A DNA stretch of 64,000 nt from Nicotiana tabacum (GCF_000715075.1 NC_134102.1:46137348-46201347); one strand, 5' to 3'; counted from the first letter of the stretch, positions 1-12,512 are shown. Numbers and translations are program-made. Notes: generated by a model not told the origin, from the sequence alone.

Positions 1-631
1 CACTCTCTTAGAGGAAGAGCTGCGATTTTAGTTCGAGCAGCTTTAGCAGGGCCAGATGTCGGTGACCGACTATGAGGCGAGATTCTCTGAGTTGTCTCGC
101 CATGCACTTATGATACTTCCCACCGAGGTAGAGAGAGTGCAGAGGTTTGTTGCTGGTTTTTACTCTGGTATCTAGGTCACTATGGCCTGAGAGGTTGAGA
201 TGGGGACTTCTTACGAGCTGGTTGTGGAGATAGCTCAGAGGATCGAGGGTGTTCGTCAGCGGGTACGAGAGTAGATGCCGAGGGACAAGCGGTTTCGATA
301 TTCTGGGGGGTTCAGTAGTGCTCTATATGGGGGAAGAGGTCAGTTTATGAGGGCTCAGTCTAGCAGGCCCACATATCCAGCACCGCCGCCTTCCTGGGGT
401 GCTCTAGTGCGACCCTATTTCTGCGCCATTCCAGAGAGCTCTTACCGTGCACAGGCCATTCAGAGTTCCTCCAGTGGGAGTTCAGATCCCTAGAGTCAGA
501 CTCAGGGTTAGTCATATTCCGCACCGAGAGGTTATTTCGAGTGCGGGGATCTTAGTCATGTGAGGAGATTCTGCCCCAGGCTTCGGGGCAAGGCAGTACA
601 ATAGGGTCATCAGCCCAGAGGCGGAGGGCAG
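1..631 (+). pseudogene. Ty3/Gypsy gag remnant (element G1)
   Basis: Reading + strand frames gives Gypsy capsid-like text: an MSVTDYEARFSELSRHA-type stretch near 55-110 and an RFVAGFYSG stretch near 145-175, then a Gln/Ser/Pro-rich linker and a zinc knuckle near 530-580. In Gypsy elements Gag packages the element RNA. Several in-frame stops interrupt it (for example in 'GI*VTMA*EVE' and before MPRDK at 275). The knuckle reads GYFECGDLSHVRRFC, so the first of the three cysteines is a tyrosine and the CCHC motif is incomplete. The N-terminus lies left of the window. This is a dead copy of the same broad family as the elements at 51837 and 60162; identification is by motif only. Confidence 0.8.
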
Positions 632-1311
632 GTGGGTAGGGGCCATCCTAGAGGTGAAGGCCAATCAGGTGGCGCTCCAGCTAGGTTCTATGCCTTTCTA
701 ACCAGACCAAATGCCGTGATCAAAAACATTATTTCTATTTGCGGTATGGATGCTTCGGTACTATTTGACCCAGGGTCTACATATTCATATGTTTCCTCTC
801 TGTTTGCATATTTTCTAGGTGTTCCTCAAGTGTCCTTGGGTACTCCTGTATATGTGTCTATGCCAGTGGGCAATTCTGTGGTTGTGAATCGAATTTACCG
901 GTCCTGTATTGTGACTTTCTGTGGTTATGAGACTAGAGAAGATCTTCTGTTGCTCGATATGACCGACTTTGAATTCATCCTGGGCATGGACTGGTTGTCT
1001 CCATATCACACCGTCCTTGATTCCATGCCAAGACCGTTGCATTGGCGATGCCAGAGTTTCCTAGATTAGAGTGGAAGGGTTCATCTGTCAGTGTATCTGG
1101 TCGGGTTATCTCCTTCGTGAAGGCTCGACACATGGTCGAGAAGGGTTGTTTGGCTTATCTATCTTGTGTTCGGGATACGACTGCAGAGACTCTGTCGATT
1201 GATTCAGTGCCCGTGGTTCGAGAGTTCTCCGATGTGTTTCCTTATGATCTACCAAGCATGCCACCAGATCAGGATATTGATTTCTGTATTGATTTGGCTC
1301 TAGGTACCTAG
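632..1311 (+). pseudogene. Gypsy aspartic protease region (G1 pol, part 1)
   Basis: The frame from 632 carries the retropepsin-like stretch VLFDPGSTYSYVS, where the active-site D-S/T-G triad reads D-P-G, then the FEFILGMDWLSPYH block typical of plant Gypsy proteases. The reading frame breaks near 1040-1070 and resumes in another frame (LEWKGSSVSVSGRVISFVKARHMVEKGCLAYL, given here only as a description of the protease-RT linker). A TAG at 1309-1311 stops it just before the PISIPPY segment that opens reverse transcriptase. In a live element this domain cuts the Gag-Pol polyprotein. Confidence 0.8.
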
Positions 1312-2640
1312 CCTATCTCTATTCCACCGTACAACATGGCTCCGAAAGAGCTGAAGGAGTTGAAAGAACAACTTGAGGAGTTTCTAGCAAAGGGGTTCAT
1401 CAGACCGAGTGTGTCGCCTTGGGGTGCACCAGTGTTGTTCATAAAGAATAAAGAAGGGACTATGCGGATGTGCATTGATTACCACCAGTTGAACAAAGTT
1501 ACCATTAAGAACAAGTACCCGTTTCCGTGTATTGATGATTTGTTTGACCAGTTGCAGGGTGCCAGGGCGTTCTCTAAGATCGACTTGAGATCGGGGTATC
1601 ATCAGTTGAAGATTCGTGATTCGGATGTTCTGAAGATGGCTTTCCGGACTAGATATGGCCACTATGAGTTTCTAACGATGTCCTTCGGCTTGACCAACGC
1701 CCTGGCGGCATTTATGGATTTAATGAACCGGGTATTCAGGCCGTATATTGACTCGTTTTTCATTGTCTTCATTGATGACATATTGATCTACTCGTGCAGC
1801 ATGGAGGAGCACGAGCAACATTTGAGAGTAGTGCTTCAAACCTTGTGGGAACAGAAGCTATATGCTAAGTTCTCCAAGTGCGAGTTCTGGTTAGATTCCG
1901 TGGCATTCTTGGGGCATGTTGTATCAGGTGAGGGTATTATGATAGATCCCAGGAAGATCGAGGCAGTTCAGAGTTGGCCTCATCCTACCACAGCGACTGA
2001 GATCAAGAGCTTCTTGGGGTTATCAGGCTATTATCGCTGGTTTGTGGAGGGCTTCTCATCTATTGCAGCACCTTTGACTAGATTGACCTATAAGGGTGCT
2101 CCGTTCCGATGGTCCGATGATTGCGAGGCGAGCTTTCAGAAGTTTAAGACCGCATTGACTAAAACACGGGTGTTAGTGTTGCCTTCCGGTTTAGGGATGT
2201 ATACTGTGTATTGCGACGCTTCACGCATTGGCCTGGGTTGTGTATTGATGCAGGAGGGGCAAGTTATTGCATATGCTTCACGTCAACTGAAGTCCCACAA
2301 GAAGAATTACCCCGTACATGATTTGGAGTTGGCCGTGATAGTTCATGCTCTTAAGATCCGGAGGCATTATCTTTATGGGGTGTCCTGTGAGGTTTACACC
2401 TATCATTGCAGCTTGCAGCATTTTTTCAAGCATATGGATCTCAACTTGAGGCAGCACAGGTGGCTTGAGTTACTAAAAGATTATGATATTACCATCTTTT
2501 ATCATCCGGGCAAGGCAAATATGGTTGCGGATGCCTTGAGTAGAAAGGCGGAGAGTATGTGTACTTTGACATTCATTTCTGAGAGGAGAGGCCATTAGCT
2601 TTGGACATTCAGTCCTTGGCTAACCGACTTGTGAGGTTGA
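1312..2640 (+). pseudogene. Gypsy reverse transcriptase-RNase H (G1 pol, part 2)
   Basis: A 420-codon open frame (1336-2598) covers most of RT and RNase H. RT motifs in order: [39 protein letters not shown] and the catalytic FIDDILIYS box. RNase H follows with YCDASRIG, then [13 protein letters not shown], then a third motif that reads YTYHCSL where family members have YTDHKSL, so a catalytic Asp is replaced by Tyr. The VADALSRK end of RNase H is present. Stops flank both ends. This is the best-preserved part of G1, but the RNase H change and the stops mean it is not functional. Confidence 0.88.
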
Positions 2641-3637
2641 ATATCTCAGAGCCCAGTCAAGTTCTTGCATGCGTCGTCGCTCAGTCTTCACTATTCCAGC
2701 AGATTAAGGCTTGCCAATGCGATGATCCACACTTGTTAGTTCTTAGGGAGACAATACTACAGGGTGGTTCCAAGTAGGTTACTATTGGCGCGGATGGTGT
2801 TCTACGACTCTAGGATCGTCTATGTGTTCCTAATGTGGATGGACTAAGGAAAAATATTCTAGAAGAGGCACACAATTCTTGGTATTCTATTCATCTAGGT
2901 GCTACGAAGATGTATCGCGACCTGAGGCAGCATTATTGGTAGCGGCGGATGAATAAGGACATAATTGAGTATGTAGCGAGGTGCCTAAATTGCCAGCAGG
3001 TTAGGTATGAGCATCAGAGGCCAGGTGGCCTACTCCGACAGATGGGCCCAGATTTACATTCAGAAGATTGTTCGGTTGCATGGTGTGCCTGTTTCCATCA
3101 TATCAGATAGAGGCCCTCAGTTTACTTCGCATTTCTGGGGGGCAGTACTGAGTGAGTTGGGGACCCGGGTAGAGCCCAACATAACCTTTCATCCGCAGAC
3201 CGATGGGCAGTCGGAGCGGATGATTTAGATCTTGGAGGATATGCTCAGAGCATGTGTGATTGACTTCAAAGGACAGTGGGATCGATTCTTGCCTTTGGCC
3301 GAGTTTGCTTATAACAACAATTATCAGTCCAGCATTGAGATGGCTCCATTTGAGGTTTTATATGGTCGGCGATGTTGTTCGCCCATTGGATGGTTTGAGC
3401 TCGGCGAGGCTAGGTTATTTGGTACTGATTTAGTGAAGGATGCCTTGGAGAGAGTGAAGTTAATTCAGGAACGACTTCGCACAACACATTCCAGACAGAA
3501 GAGTTACGCAGATTAGAAGGCGCGTGATTTATCATTTATGGTGGACAAGAAGGTTCTCTTGAAAGTGTCACCAATGAAGGGAATTATAAGGTTAGGGAAG
3601 ATTAGAAAGTTGAGCCCAACATTGATCCAGAGTTAGT
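2641..3637 (+). pseudogene. Gypsy integrase remnant with internal deletion (G1 pol, part 3)
   Basis: Translated pieces show the integrase zinc-binding part (CLNCQQVRYEHQRPGG near 2980-3025), an abrupt jump near 3030-3045 into AQIYIQKIVRLHG-like text, then SDRGPQFTSHFW, the FHPQTDGQSERMI block with the catalytic Glu, FAYNNNYQSSIEMAPFE and LYGRRCCSPIGWFE. The jump removes the segment that carries the first catalytic Asp (the MDF-GLP block seen in the sister copies). In-frame stops occur at 3226-3228 and 3514-3516. Family similarity ends near 3637, before the chromodomain seen in the copies at 56.7 kb and 62.8 kb. Confidence 0.82.
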
Positions 3638-4323
3638 TACGAACGCACTTAAGATTTCGGAGTATTATCCATGCAAGATATAAGTTGACAATCATACAGT
3701 CGTAGAAGACTCCGATATAAGTTAAAAGAAATAATTGAGCCCATGGAATAGATAAAGGATTGAATTGTTAGAACATTGTATCATGGATATTCCACAGCGC
3801 CCATGAAAGGCTAAAGTAATAACTAATACTAGGAGCCACAGATCGGAAGATAGCTTAAGTCTACATGAAGGCTGATCAGAAGGAAGAAGAAACTAAAGAG
3901 TTACATCAACCAAGTAAATCAGGATTTTTTTTACAGAAATTGTGATTGAGAATATTGCAGAATCACTCTTAATACCTGAGGTACACGAGAGATAGTACAA
4001 CATCCATATTCTATAATGGCTCTATGATAAAGTCAGTTAGAAGAGTACCAGCCTTATCAGAAGTCAGTATGAAGCTCCCACCGGATTGTGTATGCACCAG
4101 AGGTGCAAGTGTTATAATAGAACTTCAAGTTGTGGATGTGAATTATACCTATGTAGAAGGGAGGTCATAAAATAGATAGAAGAGGTAAAGGTGAACAACG
4201 TACGAGGTATTCAGGTGCAGAAGATTGTTAATAATCCATACTTCAGATAGAAGGCTAGAAGCACTGGGATTCAGTATCCAGGAATGATAACGGCATCGTC
4301 AGTGGCATATCTTCCAACCTATG
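3638..4323 (+). other. Non-coding 3' region of a Gypsy element, left part
   Basis: No open frame or recognisable domain is present. The stretch is A/G-rich. I read it as the left half of the 3' non-coding region that resumes at 23798 and ends in the polypurine tract at 25038, because a solo LTR with flanking duplications separates the two halves. The junction with the integrase text at 3637 is abrupt and could be a recombination or deletion point. Confidence 0.5.
4319..4323 (+). repeat. Left target-site duplication of solo LTR (ctatg)
   Basis: The five bases ctatg directly precede the LTR start TGTAACACCCC. The matching right copy at 23798-23802 is ttatg, one transition different. Confidence 0.65.
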
Positions 4324-4488
4324 TGTAACACCCCAGAAAATTTCGAAGTATTTAAGTGTAAAGCCCGGTAAAATTTGCAAAGAAAATAATATTTCATGGT
4401 GCCGGACTAGGATTACGTGGTTCGGACTTTTTGGATTGAACAATGCACCGGAAAGTAAAGTAAAATTTTTGGCGAAAAAATGCATTTC

Positions 4489-4727
4489 TGCAGTCCATTA
4501 TGCGACCACAGAACCACTCTACGGGCCGCATAATGGCCGCAGAAGTGAGCAGGAGAAGGGACAGTCTGGGGGAAATTATGTGGTCGACTATACGACCGCA
4601 TAACTGTTATGCGGTGCATTATGCGATCGCATACAGATTTTTGATCGTTTTGGTCTGTAATTATGCGACCGATATGCAGTCCGCATATCCATTATGCAGT
4701 CGCATATGCGACCGCAGAACCTGTTTT
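4489..4727 (+). repeat. Cluster of TATGCGACCGCAT-like palindromic motifs in LTR
   Basis: Roughly ten short words such as tatgcgacc, ccgcataat, ttatgcggt, gcgatcgcat and cagtcgcata occur in both orientations in about 240 bases, giving many small inverted repeats. The surrounding LTR is AT-rich, so the cluster is compositionally distinct. Related GC-rich word clusters occur in other LTRs here (27519-27810 and 57900-58168). Confidence 0.7.
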
Positions 4728-6120
4728 GAAGCTCCATTTTTGGGTTCTTACAACCCGACCCTACTTCGTTAAATACACGCAAAGGGTCTGAGCAAAAATT
4801 CTGATGTTTTAGAGAGAAGGGAGAGTGTTTTAGAGAGAGAGAAAACCCTAGGCTAATTATTCATCAAGTCTTGCTCAAATCTTGGAAGATTAACAAGAAA
4901 AACCCACAAGTTCTTCATCTAAGAGGTAAGGTTCCATACCCTAGTTTTCAATTTCGAATTTGGATAAAAGATGGTTGATTTGGAGTATAATTCTTGGGTA
5001 TAAAAGCATTATTTATACATGATTGTACTAATAAGGTTTGTGGGAAGATTGTTGAGCTGAAATATGTAAAGATTGGGTTGTGGAGTGAAGGAAATCTTGT
5101 AGAAGAACCTTGTAGTTAGATTTGCACACCTAGTGTTTGATAAAATGCTCAAATGAGCTGAGATCATGAATATCTTTATAATAATGGTTCAATTTTTGTT
5201 ATGTCTCAAAATAGATTGGGATTGCTAGAATTTCCGGAATGTTAGTAATTTAAGGAAAGCTCAAAGCAAGGTATGTTGGCTAAACTTTCTCTCTTGGAAT
5301 TGAATTCCATAATGTTTTCCGTAAGTTTCAAAGTATGGGTTGCGTATTAAAAGGTTATGGCTTTGAGTCGTGTTTCAATGAAAGATAGTATGCCAAATTG
5401 TGTGAGAAAATCTCAATATTCTTTAGACTCTTAATTACTCATATGTGTACCTAAAGTCTTGATTTGGAAATGTCTTATTGTTGATAATCTATAAAGATGG
5501 TTGGAAGTGAAATAAGTTAATTGGGGATATAGAGTGTGGTCAACGTGCTAAGAATTTAAGTTATGATTGTGTCTAGTAGTGCAAATGATTTGAGAAGATG
5601 TCATAAAGAATATGAAATGAGCCTCGACTCAATTGTTTAAAAATGACTTCGAAGATAGAATTACCTAAAAGCTTTTGTACTCAATTCATGCCCATTAGTG
5701 GCATGCTTTAACTAATGCTTTGCTTTATAAATATATCTAGTGTGATTAGAGTTCTATATACTCATGTGTTGAACTGGTACATTGTCATTGCTAGGGAAGA
5801 GCATTGTAAGAATAAATGGTGTATTGATTGTTTATGATTTTCATGTGTGTTTCTATTGTTGGATGGTATGCCTCATTCTTTGGGAAGAAACCATTTGTGT
5901 TTGAAGTTTCCATTTCAAATGGATTTGAAGTATATGATTTCTGAAATATCCTATATGTTGATACTTGATGGTGATCTTTGAAATTGAAAGAGGTGAAAGT
6001 ATGGAATATGAAATACGGCCATCGTGCCAGGAATAAAGAATCTTGTGAATGGCCTAATGAGCCAAGGAATATTGTCGTTGTGAATGACTGGGAATACTAA
6101 TGAGAATTTATACAATGTGA

Positions 6121-6125
6121 AATAT
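6121..6125 (+). repeat. Left target-site duplication of chromovirus (aaata)
   Basis: The five bases aaata immediately precede the LTR start at 6126 and are matched exactly by 22645-22649 after the last LTR copy, bracketing the whole 16.5 kb block. Confidence 0.85.
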
Positions 6126-8666
6126 GTCACGCCCCGAACCTAGGAGCAAGACAAGCACCCGGTGCCTCACCTAACCTGGCGTACCAAATTGCGACTAAGG
6201 GACTCTGAACACATAATGTCATACTTTGGCCATGGGGCCACCTTGCAAGACAATTTGCGAAGCAAAATATAAAACTGAATGGAAACGAGCGCTAACTAAA
6301 CATCAATATAAAGCTAGGTTGAAAAGGCCGTCATAGCTACTACAGCTGACAAACCACCAAATTATACATACCAGGCCTACAAACCCAACATACTGCACTA
6401 ACCAACAGGATATGTCTACAAGCCTCTACTGATAGATGTACTATGATCGGAACAGGGCCCCGACCTACCCATAACATATATACAGATATACATAAGATGT
6501 ACACAACACTCTAGACCTGGCAACTCCGAAAGACGTGAAGCTTACCGATCAGGCTGAACTCGGGAAACACCTACTGAGGAGAACTACTCGTCTGTCTATC
6601 TGAACCTGCATGCATGAAATGCAGCGTCCCCGGAAAAGGGACGTCAGTACGAAATAATGTACCGAGTATGTAAGGCAATAACATAACTGAAAATCGAAAC
6701 TGAACTGATAATATAATAACTGGAAGTAACTGGGAGTCAAAGATGATCTGGAGATATACTTACCTGCTGATACTGACTCAACTCCTTCAATATAGTAAGT
6801 AAAATAATTGTACGGCCTTATAAGGCTCGGTATATATAACTGCTCTGCCATAGTAGGCTCGCTCATAGGCGCTCGGCCATACTAGGCTATGTATCTCGAC
6901 CATGCTGGGCTCGCTCATAGGCGCTCGGCCACAGTAGGCTCGGTATATAAATTTCCATCTGATCAGAGGTTGCCCAATAGGGGCCTGCCCATCGATTATA
7001 GCTCGATGGTAATGAAAATACTGTAATACTGTATATATAGGCTTGCTGCTCTCTTGACTGGAAGAAGACAATACTAAAATTGAATATAGAGTCTCGATAA
7101 GGAATAATATTATAACTTATGAGACTAGAATAGTGTGAATAAATTCATGAATATGAACTTCTCTTTTTGTCTCATTACTAACACATGTAGCAACGAGATC
7201 ATGCCAAAATGAAGGAAGGCTTAGCCTTAACATACCTTATCACAATCTTTCCAATCACCAAGTTGAACTCACCTCTTCTCACCTTAATCTACAAGAATGA
7301 TAATAATACTATCGTTAAGTTACGAAAGGTACAACAATCGCACAACGAACGACAAACCTATTTTGTATTAAAACGGGCAGCATCTCCCCTATAATCCTTA
7401 CCTCCTCCAAATTCAAGATAACACCAACAATACAAGAACAGAACAATAACAACATATATACATCATTTTCAAGCCCTATATACACCATCAAATACTACAA
7501 AACAGCCCAACACACCCCAATCTCTTCGTACACAAAACGACCACCGTAGTAGTGTCAAACGACCCGAAAATGTTATGACGAACGACCAGCCAACCACCCT
7601 ACATTTATATGGTGTTTATAAACCCCCTTCCTCCTCCAAAACTCCACAAAATAGTAGTAAAACACGCAGCCCAACAGCAACACAAAACAGTCCACAAAAC
7701 AGTCCGCTACAAGTGAATAACTCGAACTCACGGCTTCCGATCACCGTCCCGTGAGTTCTTACAAGTATAGAACGACTTACCATGAATTTACAGAAGAAAA
7801 ATTGGATGAAAGAGAGAAGTAAACTCACCTTATTCGTTGGATAACTCAGCTCTTATCTTGGTTCTTCAAACTCTAGGTTTTACCTCCAATTGGAACTTGA
7901 AAGGGAGAGAAAATCAATTAGGGTTTGTGGGAAATTTTTGGGAGGATTCTTTGCAGAGCTTATGTCTTGTTATTATGCTCTATTTTAAGTCTAATATATG
8001 AAGAAAATAGGCCCTTAAAAGGCCTCTTTGGACGACCCAAAATGGCCCATTCTTTTGGGCTCTCATTTAAGCAAGTAGGTGACACATCTACTTGTCACCT
8101 AGCAGCTTGCGCAGTATCGCACAAATGCCCATATCTTTCTACTCCAATGTCGTATTGACAAACGGTTTAATGCGTTGGAAAATATACTTATAGATCTTTA
8201 ATTTGATGGGTGGAACACCCCATAACTCTAAGTATATTGGGAGAAAATCGCAGTTACATTTGACCCAAAGTTTCAATAAAACTTATGAATGTAACTTGTG
8301 ATGACTTTCATCGACTTTTGTTCCACAACTCTCTTGACTTCAAAACATAACATACGGATGTCATACGACTAATATAAATCATAACATAATCTCCTTATCA
8401 TGTTAAGCACCCTAGTCTCACCCCAAAGGTATATGTTATAACATTCCCAACTTGTCGACTTTTGACGAAACATTATTTTCTTCAATTGCTTTAGCTTCTG
8501 AACCGTCCAACCCTCTTTGTACTTGTTGTTCATGATCTTCAATATTTGTAACCTCATAGGTAACATGATTAAATTAATTTATATACTTTTAAATATTATC
8601 TCATTTTTGGTCCTACATTAGTTTGCTTACGATGCATTTTTATGTACGAAAATATAGGGTGTAACA
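6126..8666 (-). repeat. C1 3' LTR (copy a)
   Basis: In element orientation it begins TGTTACACCC at 8666 and ends GGGGCGTGACA at 6126. It contains two roughly 50-bp tandem units with the word gctcgctcataggcgctcgg (6856-6940), a small inverted repeat around ccatcga...tcgatgg near 6988, and the conserved hairpin block at 6604-6644. Small open frames on either strand recur in all four copies but look like chance. Confidence 0.9.
6604..6644 (-). promoter_or_regulatory. Conserved LTR hairpin block, copy in C1 LTR a
   Basis: On the minus strand the block reads acgtccctttt, then a G-run, then a short hairpin tgcat...atgca and aggt. The same block is found in the LTRs at 23281-23323, 26473-26513 and 52991-53031 and in the other C1 LTR copies. 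The position inside LTRs suggests a role near the R region; that role is inferred. Confidence 0.5.
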
Positions 8667-8680
8667 TCATTCCCCCTTGG
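8667..8680 (-). other. Polypurine tract of C1
   Basis: Minus strand CCAAGGGGGAATGA abuts the LTR start TGTTACACCC, the expected site for plus-strand DNA priming in reverse transcription. Confidence 0.85.
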
Positions 8681-8702
8681 AAACATTCGTCCTCGAATGT
8701 TT
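8681..8702 (-). other. Perfect 9-bp inverted repeat next to polypurine tract
   Basis: aaacattcg, loop tcct, cgaatgttt forms a perfect stem-loop immediately upstream of the tract in element orientation. A matching stem-loop lies at 25016-25035 beside another element's tract. Confidence 0.8.
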
Positions 8703-8747
8703 ACTCTTAGAGACTTTGGAAACTTTTGCCAGAGTATCCTTCGTACA

Positions 8748-10331
8748 CTAGGTTAAAACCAACCTGTACGTAGCTAGAAAACATACTATGCATGCCACAC
8801 ATGGCCAATGTTTATAAATAGCAACACTTTGCCTCACCAACCGTAAATCATAAATACTAAAAGTGAAAAATAAAAGCTTACCTGCTGACCTGCTAGCCTG
8901 AATAGAGCTGTGTTGTAGCATCCCATCTCGAGCCATATCTTCAGTTTGAAATATGTGGGGGTATTTAGACTTCATTTCTTCCTCCGATTCCCACGTCATC
9001 TCTTCTACATTTTTGCTCCTCCATAAAACCTTTACAGAAGCTACCTCCTTATTTCGTAGATTGCGGATTTGTCGGTCTAGGATGGCAACTAGAATTTCCT
9101 CGTATGACAAGTCCTCTGTAATCTGTACATCATCCGTGGGCACCACTCGGGTAGGATCGCCAATGCACTTCCGTAGCATAAATACGTGAAAAACCGGATG
9201 GACAGACTCCAATTCTGAGGGCAACTCTAACTCATAAGCTACTTGGCCCACTCTCCGAATGATCCTATAAGGCCCAATATACCGTGGGCTAAGCTTGCCT
9301 TTCTTGCCAAACCTCATCACGCCCTTCATAGGTGATACCTTTAAGAATACCCAGTCATTAATCCTGAACTCTAAGTCTCGTCGCCGCACGTCAGAATATG
9401 ACTTCTGACGACTCTGAGCTGTCAACAGTCGCTCCCGGATAAGCTTTACTTTCTCTATGGCCTGTTGAACTAGGTCTGGCCCATATAACCCAGATTCCCC
9501 AACATCAAACCACCCTATAGGAGATCTGCACTTACGCCCATACAAAGCCTCGTACGGAGCCATCTGAATACTGGAGTGGTAACTGTTATTATATGCAAAC
9601 TCAACAAGAGGTAGATGTTCATCCCAACTTCTTTTAAAATCCAACACACATACTCGTAACATATCCTCGAGCGTCTGAATTGTGCGCTCGGCTTGTCCAT
9701 CAGTCTGTGGATGAAAAGCTGTGCTGAGATTCACCTGAGTCCCTAGACCTCTCTGAAATGACCTCCAAAAATGTGCTGTAAACTGAGCCCCACAGTCAGA
9801 TATAATAGAAACTGGTACTCCGTGTAGCCGCACTATCTCCTTAATATATAACTTTGCATAATCTTCTGCTGTATATGTAGATCTGACCGGTAGGAAATGA
9901 GCTGATTTCGTGAGCCTATCGACTATCACCCATATGGAATCGAACTTACGATTAGAACGAGGTAAACCCATGATAAAGTCCATGTTTATCGCCTCCCATT
10001 TCCATGTCGGGATCTCTATAGTCTGCATTAGCCCTCCAGGCTTCTGGTGCTCTATCTTCACTTGCTGGCAACTAGTACATTGGGCGACAAACTCAGCAAT
10101 GTTCTTCTTCATATCATTCCACCAGTACACATCCTTAATGTCATGATACATCTTCGTCGACCCAGGATGGATGGAATACCATGAATAATGTGCCTCTGAC
10201 ATAATCCTGTCTCGTAGCCCTGCTACATCTGGAACACACAAACGACCCCTATATCTGAGAACCCCATCTCCCTTTAGCTCTAACAGTGGCTTCTTCTGCT
10301 GCGGAACTCGCTCTCTCAGCTCGACCAACTA
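8748..10331 (-). pseudogene. C1 pol, integrase and chromodomain half
   Basis: It continues the pol frame of 10329-12482 after a single TAG (10329-10331). About 526 codons remain open. Counting from the codon after the stop, the HHCC zinc-binding residues are H47, H54, C84 and C87. The catalytic triad is D117 (in NMDFIMGLP), D178 (in IISDCG, where relatives have DRG) and E214 (in GQAERTI), with 35 residues between D178 and E214 as expected. The GPY/F-like module IGPYRIIRRVGQVAYEL is near 351-367. A chromodomain-like end (EEILVAILDRQ... VKVLWR... MTWESEEEM...YPHIF) spans about 408-460; in chromoviruses this domain directs insertion to chromatin with particular histone marks. Integrase inserts the cDNA. 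Past the chromodomain the frame runs on without known similarity. Apart from the stop the domain looks intact. Confidence 0.9.
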
Positions 10332-12512
10332 TGGGTCCTCGTATTGCCTTTCCTTGACTTCCGCTATGAGGGATGATTTTGTAGTGTTTTGGAGTACAAC
10401 TCCACCATCCTCAGAATCTACTAACCGAACCCCCAACAAAGACAATTGATGAATCTCTCTAGCTAATTGTCTTTTCTTGGGCTCTACATATGCTAAGCTA
10501 CCCATAGATCGGCGACTTAAGGCATCTGCTACAACATTAGCTTTCCCTGGATGGTAGAGAATGTTAACATCGTAATCTTTTAATAACTCAAGCCATCGCC
10601 TCTGTCGCAAATTCAACTCTTTCTGCTTGAAGATATATTGTAGGCTTTTATGATCAGTAAATACATCAACATGAACACCATATAAATAATGCCGCCATAT
10701 CTTAAGTGCATGGACAACCGTAGCTAACTCGAGGTCGTGGGTCGGATAATTCCTCTCGTGCTTCCTCAACTGCCTTGAAGCATACGCAATTACCTTCCCA
10801 TGTTGCATCAGGACACATCCTAACCCAACACCTGATGCATCACAATACACGGCATAACCCTTTAGACCCTCTGGAAGTGTTAGAACTGGAGCTGAGGTCA
10901 ACCTGTTCTTAAGCTCTTGGAAACTCCGCTCGCAAGCCTCTGTCCATTGAAACTTAGTTTCTTTCTGTGTCAACTTCGTCAATGGTGCCGAAAGGGAAGA
11001 AAAACCCTCTACGAACCTCCGATAGTATCCTGCTAAGCCTAGAAAGCTACGAACCTCTGTCGGAGTGGTAGGTCTAGGCCATAATTTCACGGCCTCAATC
11101 TTCTGAGTGTCCACCTTTATCCCTTCATCTGATACAATATGCCCCAAGAATGCTACAGACTTCAACCAGAACTCACATTTAGAAAACTTAGCATACGACT
11201 TACGATCACGGAGGGTTTGGAGTACCGCTCGCAGGTGGTCCGCATGCTCATCCTCTGAACGGGAATAAACCAGAATATCATCAATAAATACTATCATGAA
11301 CAGATCTAAAAATGGTCGGAATAGGCTATTCATCAAGTCCATAAATACAGCGGGTGCATTAGTCAACCCGAAGGACATGACAAGGAACTCGAAGTGGCCA
11401 TATCGGGTCCTGAAGGCTGTCTTCGGAATATCTTTTTCCCGAACTCTGACTTGGTGGTACCCCGACCTCAAATCTATCTTTGAAAAGCATCTAGCCCCCT
11501 GCAACTGATCAAACAAGTCATCGATCCTTGGAAGTGGATACTTATTCTTAATAGTTACCTTGTTCAGCTGCCTATAATCGATACACATCCTCAGCGAGCC
11601 GTCTTTCTTCCGCACAAATAGTACTGGTGCACCCCAAGGTGAGGTACTGGGCCTGATGTAACCTTTCTCCAACAAATCTTTTAACTTCTCCTTCAACTCC
11701 TTCAATTCGCCAGGTGCCATTCTATACGTAGGGACGGATATTGGTTGAGTTCCTGGAAGCAAATCGATGCTAAAATCAATCTCTCGCTCTGGAGGAATAC
11801 CTGGAAGCTCATCTGGAAACACATCTGCATACTCTTTGACTACGGGAATATACTGAAGTGTAGGTATCTCAGCATCTGCATCTCTAACTAGCACAATATG
11901 ATAAATGCACCCTTTTGCGATCATTTTCCTCGCCTTCAGATAGGAAATAAACCTACCTCTGGGTGTTGGTGTATTACCTACCCATTCAAGGACTGGCTCA
12001 CCCGGAAAATGAAATCTGGCTGCCTTTGCTCGGCAATCAACTGTGGCACAGCAAGCTGCCAACCAGTCCATGCCCATGATAGCATCAAAATCCATCATCT
12101 CTAGCTCAACTAGGTCAGCTGAGGTCTGACGACTACAAATTGTCACCGTACAACCTCGGTAAACCCGTCTAGCAATAATCGATTCTCCGACCGGTGTAGA
12201 TACCGCAAAAGGATCACTTAGTATTTCAGGCACTATACCAAACTTCCTCGCGACAAATGGGGTAATATACGATAAAGTAGATCCTAGGTCTATCAAAGCA
12301 TAAGCATCGTGAGAGAAAATAGTTAATATACCTGTCACAACGTTTGGTAAAGACTCCTGGTCCTGTCGACCCGCTAAAACATAGATACAGTTCTGATTAC
12401 CACTTGAACTGGAACCTCTACCTCTGCCCCGACCTCTACCAGCCGAAGACTGAGACTCGCGCCCTGAAGGATGCACGGACATAGATGATCCTGTTGCTGA
12501 ACTCGCTGGTTA
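10329..12512 (-). pseudogene. C1 pol, protease-RT-RNase H half
   Basis: A 717-codon open frame from ATG at 12482 to TAG at 10329. Protease: [11 protein letters not shown], with the catalytic Asp at residue 65 and Leu where Ser/Thr is usual. [12 protein letters not shown] near 301-310, [10 protein letters not shown] with D337, MSFGLTNAP near 369-377, and FIDD at 399-402. RNase H: D548 (YCDAS), E585 (HDLELA), D610 (FTDHKSL) and D653 (VADALSR) are all present. The ATG at 12482 is probably not the native start. The same frame continues upstream through a TAA (12510-12512) into the Gag zinc knuckle, so gag-pol was one frame. Decay is slight compared with the other Gypsy copies here. Confidence 0.92.

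Larger units (their letters stand above)
4324..6125 (+). mobile_element. Solo LTR S1, left part (split by chromovirus)
   Basis: It starts with TGTAACACCCC and, together with 22650-23797, ends with TTTGGGGCGTGACA, so both the TG...CA termini and the GTGACA end typical of Solanaceae Gypsy LTRs are present. No primer site or internal region adjoins either end, and imperfect 5-bp duplications flank the pair, which fits a solo LTR. Combined length without the insert is about 2.95 kb. It holds a cluster of GC-rich palindromic motifs at 4489-4727. The rest is AT-rich non-coding sequence. Bases 5701-6125 are the segment recopied at 16590 and 19680. Confidence 0.75.
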
